Positions 24,560 through 33,577 of a DNA stretch of 64,000 bases are shown here, in pieces. A program made the position numbers and the translations under genes. The notes under the pieces are model-generated. The model did not search any database. It was given only the letters and a program-made list of their open reading frames with translations, and was not told the origin of the DNA. Numbering within the stretch: the stretch's first letter is position 1; each line of letters opens with the position of its first letter. Origin of the DNA: VGSG01 sp040756375. Lineage in GTDB: Bacteria > Desulfobacterota > Desulfomonilia > Desulfomonilales > Desulfomonilaceae. The stretch spans positions 366,265 to 430,264 of the forward strand of contig JBFLZC010000003.1 of the NCBI GenBank assembly GCA_040756375.1, in the 5' to 3' direction.

Positions 24560-25903
24560 TTACTTCGCGTAGTTCTGTCGCAGGTAGGCCGGTATGTGCG
24601 CACCTTCGCGCGGCCCGATAGCCACCTTCCACCCGCCCAACTCTTCTTCCAGGTCGCCGCTGATAATCGCGGCCGCGCCCGGTATGACAATCGTTCTGGT
24701 CTTGGTCTTGTCTTCGATACCGCTCTTCTTCACAAAAGGTCCGATCAGGTCGGCAACAAACTTGCCTGCTGCCCACGCGGTGAGCACCGAAAGACCGTCT
24801 GTGTTGAGCACCAGTAACCAAGACGGCACACGGCTTGATTCGACCTCACCCGAAACGATGAAGTACGTGAGTGAGAAGTTGCTGGTAATCAAGACAGGGG
24901 AATCCTTGCCAGGGTTGTTGATCGGGTAGATCCCCTGTTCCGTAGTCATGGGCCTCTGCGGGTCGGTAAAGATGTTCAGCCTCTGCAGAAGCAGCGGGAA
25001 GAGCACCTCGCCCCGAAGATCGCTCAGAATAGCGATGCCGCCGTACTTGGAAACAAATGTTCCTGTGACGATCGCCTCATCCACCGGATTATCCGCCATC
25101 TCGCATGGGAAGATGATGGTGGGGAAGCCCAACGGCCGGTACAGGCTCTCCAGCGCGAGTCTTCGGATCATCACGTTGTCCCGAAGGAGCTCCGACATCT
25201 TCCTGTTCCCCGAATCAAGCACGATATCTTTGAGACCCTTGTCCATCAGCTTCGCACTGAGCTTGGCCACGTTGCCCACACAGTCGGACTTTGCCGCGAC
25301 AGGGCAGCTGAACTCTTTGGCCAAGTCTGCGTACGCGTCCAAGTTCGCATCGGTCGCGGCGTAAATCAGGGGCTTCTCTTTTCCCACTTCGGCCAGCGCG
25401 GCTTTCATGGTATCGGCATTGTCGCTGACCAGGATGAGGGCCGCGCCCGCATCGGAGGCCTTCTTGGCCAACTTGACGAAACGGCCTGGATCCGCGCCGT
25501 CTTTGATCGCAATGATCTCCGGCTTGAGCGTCAGCCCAACACGCTCATACTTCAGTTCCTTGAATGCTTTGAGCTTGGAATCCACCGTCGCGTCGTCGTC
25601 GGACGTGGAGACCAGGCATCCAAAGGCCGTGGGATTGTTAAATGTTTTGTCGTGGCGGTAGAGCACCGTCTCTCCGCCTGTCTTTACCATTTTCTCGCCT
25701 GTGCCGATCTCAACGGTTCGGATCGGCGGTGCGGATGCTGATGCAAGGGCTTGCTTAGCTTCGTCCGAAACATACGGGCAGGAATCCAGCTCAGCTTTGC
25801 CTGCCGCCAGATTCATCGCAAATGCGAGGCACGTGGGTACACCACATTCCCCACAGTTCTTCTTGGGCATCATTTTGAAGATCTGAATTCCCGAAAGCGC
25901 CAT
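24560..25903 (-). CDS. acsC: Corrinoid/iron-sulfur protein large subunit AcsC
   Basis: A 447-aa large subunit of the corrinoid protein that carries the methyl group to the A-cluster of AcsB. The N-terminal [4Fe-4S] domain has Cys17, Cys20, Cys25 and Cys42 (NCGECGVPTC...DSC), the same spacing as in known CFeSP, and is needed for reductive activation. The middle region is a TIM barrel and the C-terminal region (ADLIGPFVKK to GPREGAHIPAYLRQN) binds the corrinoid. Its partner AcsD is encoded 11 kb away on the other strand. GGGAGG precedes ATG 25903. Confidence 0.95.
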   Translation of the reverse strand: MALSGIQIFKMMPKKNCGECGVPTCLAFAMNLAAGKAELDSCPYVSDEAKQALASASAPPIRTVEIGTGEKMVKTGGETVLYRHDKTFNNPTAFGCLVSTSDDDATVDSKLKAFKELKYERVGLTLKPEIIAIKDGADPGRFVKLAKKASDAGAALILVSDNADTMKAALAEVGKEKPLIYAATDANLDAYADLAKEFSCPVAAKSDCVGNVAKLSAKLMDKGLKDIVLDSGNRKMSELLRDNVMIRRLALESLYRPLGFPTIIFPCEMADNPVDEAIVTGTFVSKYGGIAILSDLRGEVLFPLLLQRLNIFTDPQRPMTTEQGIYPINNPGKDSPVLITSNFSLTYFIVSGEVESSRVPSWLLVLNTDGLSVLTAWAAGKFVADLIGPFVKKSGIEDKTKTRTIVIPGAAAIISGDLEEELGGWKVAIGPREGAHIPAYLRQNYAK

Positions 25904-25978
25904 AGAATATAACCTCCCTTCGCAGGTCGACCCCCGCGAAGCACCTCTTTGATTTCACTTGAAAATGGAGAAACTGAA

Positions 25979-26002
25979 GGGGCTCCGGGGATATGGAGCC
26001 CC
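25979..26002. other. Hairpin between acsB and acsC
   Basis: GGGGCTCC (25979-25986) and GGAGCCCC (25995-26002) form an 8-bp stem in the 144-bp gap. There is no T run on the minus strand; it may tune relative expression or mRNA stability within the operon. Confidence 0.5.
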
Positions 26003-26047
26003 CCACTTATAACAGGATCTTATCACGAATCGATAGCCGGTGCTACA

Positions 26048-28255
26048 TTAACCGACAATCGACTCCATGGTCACCGCAGGATGCTGCTTTTCCTGCAGGA
26101 ACGGCAGAATCTCGTCTTCCGTCGTTCCAATTGTCTCGTCCGCGATCCGATCAGCCAGATCGGGTACGCCCATGTCAGCGCCCCTCTGGTTGATCTTATC
26201 TTTCAGTTGCTCCTTCAGGGCCTTGGGCAACCACACGAGTCGCAGAATCCCGCCTTCAGCAGCCACGAACTTCTTGGACGCGATGTAGAGCTTGCTGTGA
26301 CCCACAAAACCCGGGGTGATGTTTCCGCCGCCCGCGCTGCCCGCGAGGGTCGTGAACTTCATCCCGCATGGTGTCATGCCCTTGTAATCGCGGTCCACGG
26401 ACATCACGCCATTAGCCACTGGGAGCACGGCGGCGATGCACTCGAAGCATCCGCAGGAGGTCATGGGGTCAACCATGATCGAGTATGCGTTGTACTTTTC
26501 CACCTTGCCGCGGGAAGCTTGCTGAACGAAAGCGTTGACGCCCTCCCACTGCCCGAGGCGTTCGTCAATGACCGTCCCTTTCTCGATCGGCTGGTTGGGC
26601 CCGGTGGGGTTGATCTCGAATGAGGCCTTGCAATCGAGCCAGTTGTATGCACCGCACAGACCTGTACGCTCCGGAGTAACCACGCAGACGTGGGAAGGCG
26701 CAAAGCTCTGGCACAGTGTGCAGGAGTAGAAAGTATCCTCGTCCTCGTCGGTCATGCCTTCGACTCTGGCGTCCCTCTTCGCGTAGACGGCACGTGCCTT
26801 GGCCAAAAGTTCATCGACCTTGGCCTTGTCCGTGAAGATCTTGACTTGGACCTTATCCACCACGTTACCGAAGTCCTGATGGTACTTGGCATGGAGGATC
26901 GACCCTATGTGGGAAAGGTTGAAGCCTTTCTCCACAGCACCTTTGCCCACACGTACCCACGCTATGTCCCTCTGACCTATGTGCATCAGGCCCTGGGCAT
27001 AGTTGATCAGGTGATGGATCTGGCGTTCCAGAATCGGCTCGAAGTCGCTCTGCATTTTGCGACCCGCGACCTCGACGAGAATCCCGAGCGGCAGCCTGGT
27101 GCCTGCTTCCACGTCCTTCAGGTCCGGCCCGAAAAGCTCGACCTTGCCGTCCTCAACCTCGTCCATCTCCTTCATGACTGTCAGCTCGACAGCCTGGGTC
27201 TTGCCGCCGCCGGCTTCAACATAAATATCCTCACCCCTGATGCGCTCGCCCTCGAACGCGGGCCCGTACGCAGTCGGAACGGGGACCTCCGTGACCGTCA
27301 CCTTCAGGCCTCGGACTTCCACACCTCTCGCGACGATTTCGCTGTGAGGAATATTGGAGACCACATGCTCGTACGTGCATACGCCGGTGGGTAGGATCTC
27401 AGGAATGGGGGTGTCCGCTATGGTCGGGAACCCGTAGTTGATCGCACCGGCGGCTGCCGCATACCACTCGTCGGTAACGTCCCCGAGAGCAAGCACGAAC
27501 GCGAACACACGGTCCTTGTTGTAGATTAGCACCTTGCGGAAGTCGCCGGGCTGAATACCGCCGAAGCTCAACGCCGCGCGGGTGGCAAACCCGACTGCAA
27601 AGACCGCCGCGGAAATGTCCGAACCGAATGGAACCAGACGCGTGTTCCAACCGACCTGTACGCCCGCGTCAAGGAGCTGCTGAGCAAACGTGGTTCCATT
27701 GTAGTTTGCGGCCATGAACACGTAGAGGTTCTTCTTCTGGAGCTCCAGAGCCATTTCGGCCGCGATCTCCTTCGTCGGAGCGGAACCCACCACCGCGGCA
27801 AACCCGGGTGCGGTGCCGTCAACGAACTCCACGCCTCTCTTACGCAGGATTACGTCGTCGGCCGCGCCGAGCCAGAGCTTTTCCTCGCTGGGCTCTTCGG
27901 CCGGCAGATAGAAGTCCGCGTTCTCCAGGTACCGAATCGCTTCGAAAATTTCGAAGTTGAACAGAGTGGCCATGCCCGCGTCCAGGATCGGGCCGAGATA
28001 GGGAAGGTGGTGTTTTTCCCGAACCTGCGGGGGAATGAGCTGCTCTGCACGATCGAGCACCACGCCCGCGTCCCCGAGATTCTTCACCGGGAAGCCGAGG
28101 ATCCCGTAAATGACCGGCAGATAATAGCCGGTATTGGGGAAGCTGATCTCCTTCTTCTTCCCGTATTTCTTAACAGCCTTCTCGTACTTCTTTCTCGTTT
28201 GCTCATAGATCTTGTGAGCGCCGGCTATGACATTGGCTGCAACTATCTTCGACAC
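26048..28255 (-). CDS. acsB: Acetyl-CoA synthase AcsB (CODH/ACS beta subunit)
   Basis: AcsB makes acetyl-CoA from CO, the corrinoid-bound methyl group and CoA at its Ni-Ni-[4Fe-4S] A-cluster. All A-cluster cysteines are in place: Cys512, Cys515, Cys524 and Cys534 (SCTLCQSF...HVCVV...GLCGAYN) for the [4Fe-4S] part and Cys601-Gly-Cys603 (MTSCGC), six residues on from the Moorella numbering. At 735 aa it is full length with the N-terminal CODH-contact domain (MSKIVAANVIAGAHKIYEQ), so it is the bacterial type. It starts at GTG 28255 with AGGAGG upstream and follows cooS by 89 bp. Confidence 0.96.
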   Translation of the reverse strand: MSKIVAANVIAGAHKIYEQTRKKYEKAVKKYGKKKEISFPNTGYYLPVIYGILGFPVKNLGDAGVVLDRAEQLIPPQVREKHHLPYLGPILDAGMATLFNFEIFEAIRYLENADFYLPAEEPSEEKLWLGAADDVILRKRGVEFVDGTAPGFAAVVGSAPTKEIAAEMALELQKKNLYVFMAANYNGTTFAQQLLDAGVQVGWNTRLVPFGSDISAAVFAVGFATRAALSFGGIQPGDFRKVLIYNKDRVFAFVLALGDVTDEWYAAAAGAINYGFPTIADTPIPEILPTGVCTYEHVVSNIPHSEIVARGVEVRGLKVTVTEVPVPTAYGPAFEGERIRGEDIYVEAGGGKTQAVELTVMKEMDEVEDGKVELFGPDLKDVEAGTRLPLGILVEVAGRKMQSDFEPILERQIHHLINYAQGLMHIGQRDIAWVRVGKGAVEKGFNLSHIGSILHAKYHQDFGNVVDKVQVKIFTDKAKVDELLAKARAVYAKRDARVEGMTDEDEDTFYSCTLCQSFAPSHVCVVTPERTGLCGAYNWLDCKASFEINPTGPNQPIEKGTVIDERLGQWEGVNAFVQQASRGKVEKYNAYSIMVDPMTSCGCFECIAAVLPVANGVMSVDRDYKGMTPCGMKFTTLAGSAGGGNITPGFVGHSKLYIASKKFVAAEGGILRLVWLPKALKEQLKDKINQRGADMGVPDLADRIADETIGTTEDEILPFLQEKQHPAVTMESIVG

Positions 28256-28344
28256 TGTGTATATCCTCCTGGGAAAAAGTGATGACTCTGATTCCGGGGA
28301 GACGACTGGGGGCCTCGCCGGGTTTTACGACACTCTCCGAACGA

Positions 28345-30495
28345 TTAACCCAGTTCGCGTCTCATGGCCATGTCTGCCAGCACCCGCTCCCTGGCCTTGT
28401 CTATTCCGAGGGCTTTCCTCTTGGCGTCGATGTGCGCGAGGCACCTCTTGGCCATCTCATAGGGATCCTTCTCCACGAAGTCCCATCGGCCGCCATAGAC
28501 CTTTTCAATGTCCTTGAAGAGGTAATTGGTGCACACATCCTCATTGATGGTCGGGAACCCAACCCCGAAGAGGACGTAACAGCCGGAAGCGACAAAGTAC
28601 TGCCCGATGGCAACGGCTTTCTCGCTCATCCACTCAGGAGCCACACCCACGGCAGGAATGTCGCTGATGTCGTCACCGAGTCCGCCGTCCCGCACTACGG
28701 CAGTGGCTGCCATAAGGATCCGGGAATTGTCCACGCAAGCGCCCATGTGCAACACAGGCGGGATTCCCACCGCTTCGCACACCTCGGCCAAGCCGGCTCC
28801 GGCATACTTGTGCGCCGCTTCGGGCGTGAGCAATCCTGCCTTGCCAAGAGCGATGGCCGAGCATCCGGTGGTAAGGACCAACACGTCGTTCTTGATCAAT
28901 TCCTTGGCCAGGACTATGTGCAGCTCGTCATGCTTCACACGAGCGTTCCCGCATCCAACGATGCCTGCCAGGCCCCGGACCTTGCCGTTGATGATATTGT
29001 CGTTCAGCGGCCTGTAACTGGCCCGGAACATACCGCCGAGCATGTAATTGATGGTCTCGTGGCTGAAACCGACCACCATGTCCTGCTGCTCGGTGGGGAG
29101 TGCTACTTTGTTCTTGTCCCTGTTGGGGAAGTTGTCGATCGCGTCCTTGACGATCGCACGCGCGGTTTCCAGTGCGTGATGTTCGTCAAACGCATAGTGC
29201 TTGTAGGCGCCCTGCATCTGAGCAATCGGGCTCGTAGTCACGATCTGGGTATGGAAGCACTTGGAAAGTTCCGCGAGACCCTGCATGACGCACTGAACGT
29301 CCACCACCATGGCCTCGATCGCGCCGGTAATAACAGCGAGTTCCTGCTGCAAGTAGTTGCCCGCTACGGGAACGCCATGACGCATTAGGATCTCATTGGA
29401 CGTGCAGCAAATGCCGCCCAATGCGATACCGCCCTTCGCGCCCTTGCTCTTGGCATACTTGACCATCTCAGGATCCTGGACCGCCTGGACGATCACCTCT
29501 GATAGGGAAGGCTCATGCCCGTGCACCACGATATTGACCGTATCTTCCTTGAAACAACCCAGATTGACTTTGCCCAGAATGGGTACCGGTGTGCCATACA
29601 GAATGTCCGACAAATCAGTGGCGATCATGGAACCGCCCCAGCCGTCGGCAAGAGCGCACCTGGTGGCCAGGCGGATAATGTGCTCCATATCCTGGTTCAC
29701 ACCCATGTGGGTCATGTGCATGACCTCGACAACGGATCGGTCGATCCCGATCGGGGTCACGCCTTCCTTGCGCCAGATCTCCTGCCGCTTCAAGGGGGCC
29801 CTCTTGACGTAAGTTAATTCGCCGTCCTGCTGGCCATACTGTGCAAGCGCCTTTTCGCCGATTTCAATTGCGATATCCTTGACTTCCCGGCCCTCGGTCT
29901 CCACGCCGAAGTCTAGTGCCAGCGCGAGGAGTTTGGGCACGTCTTTGATCTGATAGTCGGGCAGCTCGCCCTTGGCCGCGTGCAGGAAGGTATGGGCCAC
30001 GTGCCGGCCATGATCGCTGTGGGATGCGGTACCTGCTGCAACCATGCGTGCAAAGTTACGGGCCGCGATGGTCTCGGGAGTCGCGCCGCAGAGACCGGTT
30101 CTCTTCTTGCGCTCTTCCGGGGTCTCTTCTCTTCCCTTGGGAGGGAGCACCCGGCAGGGACCCATGTTGCAGATCTTGCAACAGGTGCCGCCCTTGCCAA
30201 TCGGGCACGCGGACATGGTGAGCGCACGGTGAAATGTGGTTTTGTACCCTTCCTGGTCGGCTCTCTTGAGACCTTCCAGGGTGACCGGGTCGATAGTATG
30301 CTGCGTCCAATCGACCGGACCCAGCTCTTTCTTCTTCGGCGGAGGGGCGACCGCTGCAAGTCCTTCAGCCGGAGCCGCTGCAGGGGCCTCGCCACCAGCG
30401 ATGCTCCCCAAGCCCTGGGCCAGGTTCTTGATCGCCCTGAAAACACCTACCATTTCCTTTAGGCCTTCAATCTCTTCCCTGCTCAGTTTCGCCAT
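28345..30495 (-). CDS. cooS: Ni-CO dehydrogenase catalytic subunit (CooS/AcsA) with N-terminal helical extension
   Basis: CODH interconverts CO and CO2 at the NiFeS C-cluster and passes CO to AcsB. The B/D-cluster cysteines (CPIGKGGTCCKICNMGPC, GLCGA) and C-cluster regions (HMGACVDNSRI, GCGNARVKHDEL, TGCSAIALGKAG, SGCYVLFGVGFP) are present. The start is ATG 30495, preceded by AAAGGA; the frame is open to 30516. At 716 aa it is longer than usual because residues 1-58 are an added helix (LSREEIEGLKEMVGVFRA at 4-21, running to about 33) plus an Ala/Pro linker. This helix matches the AcsD C terminus. It is the second gene of the operon. Confidence 0.95.
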   Translation of the reverse strand: MAKLSREEIEGLKEMVGVFRAIKNLAQGLGSIAGGEAPAAAPAEGLAAVAPPPKKKELGPVDWTQHTIDPVTLEGLKRADQEGYKTTFHRALTMSACPIGKGGTCCKICNMGPCRVLPPKGREETPEERKKRTGLCGATPETIAARNFARMVAAGTASHSDHGRHVAHTFLHAAKGELPDYQIKDVPKLLALALDFGVETEGREVKDIAIEIGEKALAQYGQQDGELTYVKRAPLKRQEIWRKEGVTPIGIDRSVVEVMHMTHMGVNQDMEHIIRLATRCALADGWGGSMIATDLSDILYGTPVPILGKVNLGCFKEDTVNIVVHGHEPSLSEVIVQAVQDPEMVKYAKSKGAKGGIALGGICCTSNEILMRHGVPVAGNYLQQELAVITGAIEAMVVDVQCVMQGLAELSKCFHTQIVTTSPIAQMQGAYKHYAFDEHHALETARAIVKDAIDNFPNRDKNKVALPTEQQDMVVGFSHETINYMLGGMFRASYRPLNDNIINGKVRGLAGIVGCGNARVKHDELHIVLAKELIKNDVLVLTTGCSAIALGKAGLLTPEAAHKYAGAGLAEVCEAVGIPPVLHMGACVDNSRILMAATAVVRDGGLGDDISDIPAVGVAPEWMSEKAVAIGQYFVASGCYVLFGVGFPTINEDVCTNYLFKDIEKVYGGRWDFVEKDPYEMAKRCLAHIDAKRKALGIDKARERVLADMAMRRELG

Positions 30496-30659
30496 ATTGT
30501 CGTTCCTTTTCTGCATCTGTCGAAAGGCTTGAGCTCCAGCCGTTTCGTCAGGTATTTTTCATGAGACCTTCGGGCTTGGCGTCAGCCTCATGGCAATACA
30601 GAGCCATGTTCAGTGCGCCGGGCCCATGTCGACCTTATCCGGACAGAACGCTTCGTTGT

Positions 30660-30890
30660 TTATGCGGGATTCTTGCGCTTTTCGCTCCCAAACCAGTCCT
30701 CAGAATAGAAGTACCTTTCAGCAGTTTCCAGATACTTGTGGACCGGATCAGCGCCATCGGCCAGGTTCACCGCGGTAATGTTTTTCCGCCACTGGTAGTC
30801 CTCTTCATCCGGGCTGGGACCATATTGGGGCAGAAGAATCTTGACCTTTTTTCCGTCAAATCGCTGTTTCTCCTCGTACTTGTCCGCCAT
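30660..30890 (-). CDS. Small conserved-looking protein heading the CODH/ACS operon, unknown
   Basis: A 76-aa hydrophilic protein from ATG 30890, with GAGGAG eight bases upstream. Sequence features: basic N terminus (MADKYEEKQRFDGKKVKILLPQYG), a central YQWRKNITAVNLADGADPVHKYLETAERYFY and a polar tail. It has no cysteines, membrane segment or recognised domain. It is the first gene after the operon promoter, 164 bp before cooS, so it is probably co-transcribed with CODH. A role in CODH assembly, regulation or partner binding is possible but not shown by the sequence. The frame is open to 30935 without a ribosome site. Confidence 0.65.
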   Translation of the reverse strand: MADKYEEKQRFDGKKVKILLPQYGPSPDEEDYQWRKNITAVNLADGADPVHKYLETAERYFYSEDWFGSEKRKNPA

Positions 30891-30997
30891 CGTGAGACTC
30901 CTCTCTTCGTCGCGATTATCTAGCGTCGCGGGCACTCACGTGCCTTTGTTTTTGCTCATGCATAATGGGACAGGGAACGCGATGGGTGAGCCGTACT

Positions 30998-31026
30998 ATT
31001 ATGAAGCACTGGACATCCGGTTTCAA
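30998..31026 (-). promoter_or_regulatory. Sigma-70-type promoter of the CODH/ACS operon
   Basis: On the minus strand, -35 TTGAAA (31026-31021) and -10 CATAAT (31003-30998) each match the consensus at five of six positions with an exact 17-bp spacer. Transcription would start near 30991, about 100 nt before the 76-aa gene. Confidence 0.65.
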
Positions 31027-31051
31027 TATTTTTTTTGGATTTTTCCGTACA

Positions 31052-31087
31052 TAGCACGATATCGAGAATGTATCGCGGATCGTGCTA
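31052..31087. promoter_or_regulatory. Inverted repeat upstream of the CODH promoter, candidate activator site
   Basis: TAGCACGAT (31052-31060) and ATCGTGCTA (31079-31087) form perfect 9-bp arms with an 18-bp spacer, centred about 78 bp upstream of the predicted start site. This spacing fits a class I activator site better than a repressor operator. The binding protein is unknown. Confidence 0.5.
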
Positions 31088-31307
31088 CAATACATAATGT
31101 CGGCGCGCGACCCATCCGGATATCAGTATACTAGATGATCATCGAACTAATCAAGAAGGTGGACCGCTTTCTCCCGCGCCACGCGGGCATTAGGATCAAC
31201 GGATCGGTTACCAAATATTGTGTCCGTCTGGCCCTAATACTATATTACTGCGCGTTGGACGTGGGCTTTCTTGTGCCGCCCTTACGTCTCCCTCCCCTAA
31301 CACCCAA

Positions 31308-31621
31308 AGGCGTTAAAATAGGGTCACGTTGCTTGACTGTAGCACGCCCCAAAGGGGCAACAGAAAGTAGCCCGGCGATTCATCGCCGGGAAAAGGCGCC
31401 AAAGTCAATTGTTTTGAGAGTCCCGCAGGGACGACAGAAAGCCACGAAAATGTGAGAGGATAGGGTGCATTCGCCAATAGCCCTGCCGTCCCTCCGGGAC
31501 TCAGAAACACCATTCGTTGACGGTTCACCGTACCCGGCAATGAATTGCCGGCCTACTGTCTTGGCGTCCCTGTGGGACGACCAAGATTTGGCTGAATAAT
31601 TGGAACGTTATTTTAACGCCT
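31308..31621. mobile_element. 314-bp non-coding element with 13-bp terminal inverted repeats
   Basis: AGGCGTTAAAATA (31308-31320) and its exact reverse complement (31609-31621) bound a segment packed with palindromes: CCCCAAAGGGGC, GCCCGGCG...CGCCGGG, three GTCCCNNNGGGAC units (31420-31432, 31488-31500, 31565-31577) and CCGGCAATGAATTGCCGG. No coding frame is supported. It resembles a MITE or a REP-palindrome cluster. No target-site duplication is obvious. It lies between the CODH promoter and leuA. Confidence 0.6.
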
Positions 31622-31766
31622 ATGCCTCTATCCCCTCCCCCCACAAGAGAGGAATGCACCGGCAGAGACGCCGGCGCCTACCAAAGCTTTGACCCCTTCC
31701 TTGATGTGAGGGGACAGGAGAGGGTGACATCGGCTCGGTTTCAAAGTGTGGCTGTATAGTTCGCTT

Positions 31767-33302
31767 TCAAACGGTAACTTTGGTGCGAGGCCTCCCCGCC
31801 ATGTAATGCAATCTGTTCAGCGCATTCACCATTGCCTTGGCAGACGCGACGATAATATCCTCGTGGCTGCCTTGGCCGTGCGCCACGTTCCCGTCCTCCT
31901 CAAGTTGGATGCTCACTTCGCCGAGTGCGTCAGTGCCGCCGGTAATAGCGCTGATCGAGAACCGACGCAACATAGGCTTCCGGCCTGTGAGCTTCATGAT
32001 GGCGTTGTATGCCGCATCCACCGGGCCATTCCCCAGCTCCGCGCCGTGGTATTCGGCGCCCTCGATTTCCATGCGTACCGTGGCCGTGGGGACTACGTCT
32101 GAACCTGACATAACTGTAAGAGAAAGCAGCTTATACGTTTCTGCGATCCGGAGGACTTCATCCGCGATGATTGCTTCTATATCTTCATCGAAAACCGTCT
32201 TCTTGTTATCAGCCACATTCTTGAATCGTCTGAAAGCTAGGTCTATTTCACCATCCGAAAGGGTGTATCCCAGAGCTTTGACCCGTTCGCCAAAGGCGTG
32301 TCGTCCGGAATGCTTGCCCAGGACCAGGGACGACTTGCCCATGCCGATGGCTTCAGGATCCATGATCTCGTAGGTGCTCCGCTCTTGGATGATTCCGTGC
32401 TGATGAATGCCCGCTTCGTGTGCGAATGCATTGGAGCCCACAACGGCCTTGTTGGGCTGCACCGACACGCCCGTAATGGAACTAACCAGGCGGCTGGTAT
32501 GGAAAATTTGCTTGGTGACTATTCCGGTATGAAAGGGGAGCGCTTCGTGCCGCGTCTTGAGGATCATGGCTATTTCCTCCAACGCGGCATTGCCTGCTCG
32601 CTCTCCAATGCCGTTAATGGTGCATTCCACCTGCCGAGCTCCCGCGCGAATCCCCGCGAGCGAGTTTGCCACCGCAAGGCCCAGGTCATTATGGCAATGT
32701 ACGGATACGATCACGGTTTCGATTCCGCGGACATTCGCACGCACGTATTTGATAAGGTCGGCCATTTCGTCAGGGTGTGCATATCCTACGGTGTCCGGGA
32801 TGTTAATCGTGCCCGCGCCCTCGTCCACTGCGGTCTGAATAACCTGAACCATGAATGCCGGATCGCTCCGGGTGGCGTCTTCGCAGGAAAACTCGACCCA
32901 GTCCGAATAAGATCGCGCCAGGCGTACCGCGTCACCCGCGAGGTCAATCACTTCTTGTGGTGACATTTGGAGTTTGTGCCTCATATGGATCTCGCTGGTC
33001 GCGAGAAAGGTATGGATGCCGGGTATTTCCGCGCGTTCCACCGCCTTCCACGCGGTGTCGATATCAAGCGCGTTTGAGCGGGCAAGACCGACGATACGAG
33101 CCTTCTTTATTTCTTTGGCAATGGCCGCCACTGATTCGCGGTCACCTTCCGAGCTCGCGGGGAAGCCCGCCTCTATTATGTCTACGCCTAGGCGTTCCAG
33201 TTGGCGGGCTATCTGCATTTTTTCCTGCTGGTTCATGCTCGCACCAGGGGACTGCTCCCCATCGCGGAGCGTGGTATCAAAGATCAGTACGCGTTCGGAC
33301 AT
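31767..33302 (-). CDS. leuA: 2-isopropylmalate synthase
   Basis: LeuA condenses acetyl-CoA and 2-oxoisovalerate, the first step of leucine synthesis. The 511-aa protein has the N-terminal HMGL-like TIM barrel (DTTLRDGEQSPGASM, metal ligands in VSVHCHNDLGLA) and a complete C-terminal LeuA regulatory dimer domain (from about residue 390: VMSGSDVVPTATVRMEIEG...), so leucine feedback is expected. SGVSVQPNKAVVGSNAFAHEAGIHQHG is the characteristic central segment. It is downstream of pssA and psd on the same strand, a linkage seen in related bacteria. Confidence 0.96.
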   Translation of the reverse strand: MSERVLIFDTTLRDGEQSPGASMNQQEKMQIARQLERLGVDIIEAGFPASSEGDRESVAAIAKEIKKARIVGLARSNALDIDTAWKAVERAEIPGIHTFLATSEIHMRHKLQMSPQEVIDLAGDAVRLARSYSDWVEFSCEDATRSDPAFMVQVIQTAVDEGAGTINIPDTVGYAHPDEMADLIKYVRANVRGIETVIVSVHCHNDLGLAVANSLAGIRAGARQVECTINGIGERAGNAALEEIAMILKTRHEALPFHTGIVTKQIFHTSRLVSSITGVSVQPNKAVVGSNAFAHEAGIHQHGIIQERSTYEIMDPEAIGMGKSSLVLGKHSGRHAFGERVKALGYTLSDGEIDLAFRRFKNVADNKKTVFDEDIEAIIADEVLRIAETYKLLSLTVMSGSDVVPTATVRMEIEGAEYHGAELGNGPVDAAYNAIMKLTGRKPMLRRFSISAITGGTDALGEVSIQLEEDGNVAHGQGSHEDIIVASAKAMVNALNRLHYMAGRPRTKVTV

Positions 33303-33577
33303 GATAAACTCCTACGTGATGCATCAAGCTGCGGCTTGGGACACGACATCTCCTCCCGCCTGCGACATCCGGAAAGGTGTCATAAATATGTGCATTCAAA
33401 GACGTGAAGCACTGGAGGAGCCAGGTGTCTCTGACACAAACGGATTAGCACTGCCAGAGCCCGTGGAGGCGTTGGGGGGTCACCCTCGGAAGTACGCGAG
33501 TCTTCGGGCGAAACAGGGATCACTGCATAGGGCAGGGCTTCAACATTCCTCTTTCAAGATCGGGCTTGTCTGATCGC

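Noticed and set aside
28279..29388. Long plus-strand frame of 369 codons
   Set aside because: It is antisense to cooS, has His/Gln-rich shadow composition and no ribosome site; cooS itself is certain.
31135..31455. Plus-strand frame of 106 codons
   Set aside because: It runs into the palindromic 314-bp element and has no ribosome site; its C-terminal part is translated repeat.
33303..33577. Possible leucine leader/attenuator before leuA
   Set aside because: No leucine-rich leader peptide, T-box or terminator/antiterminator pair was found.
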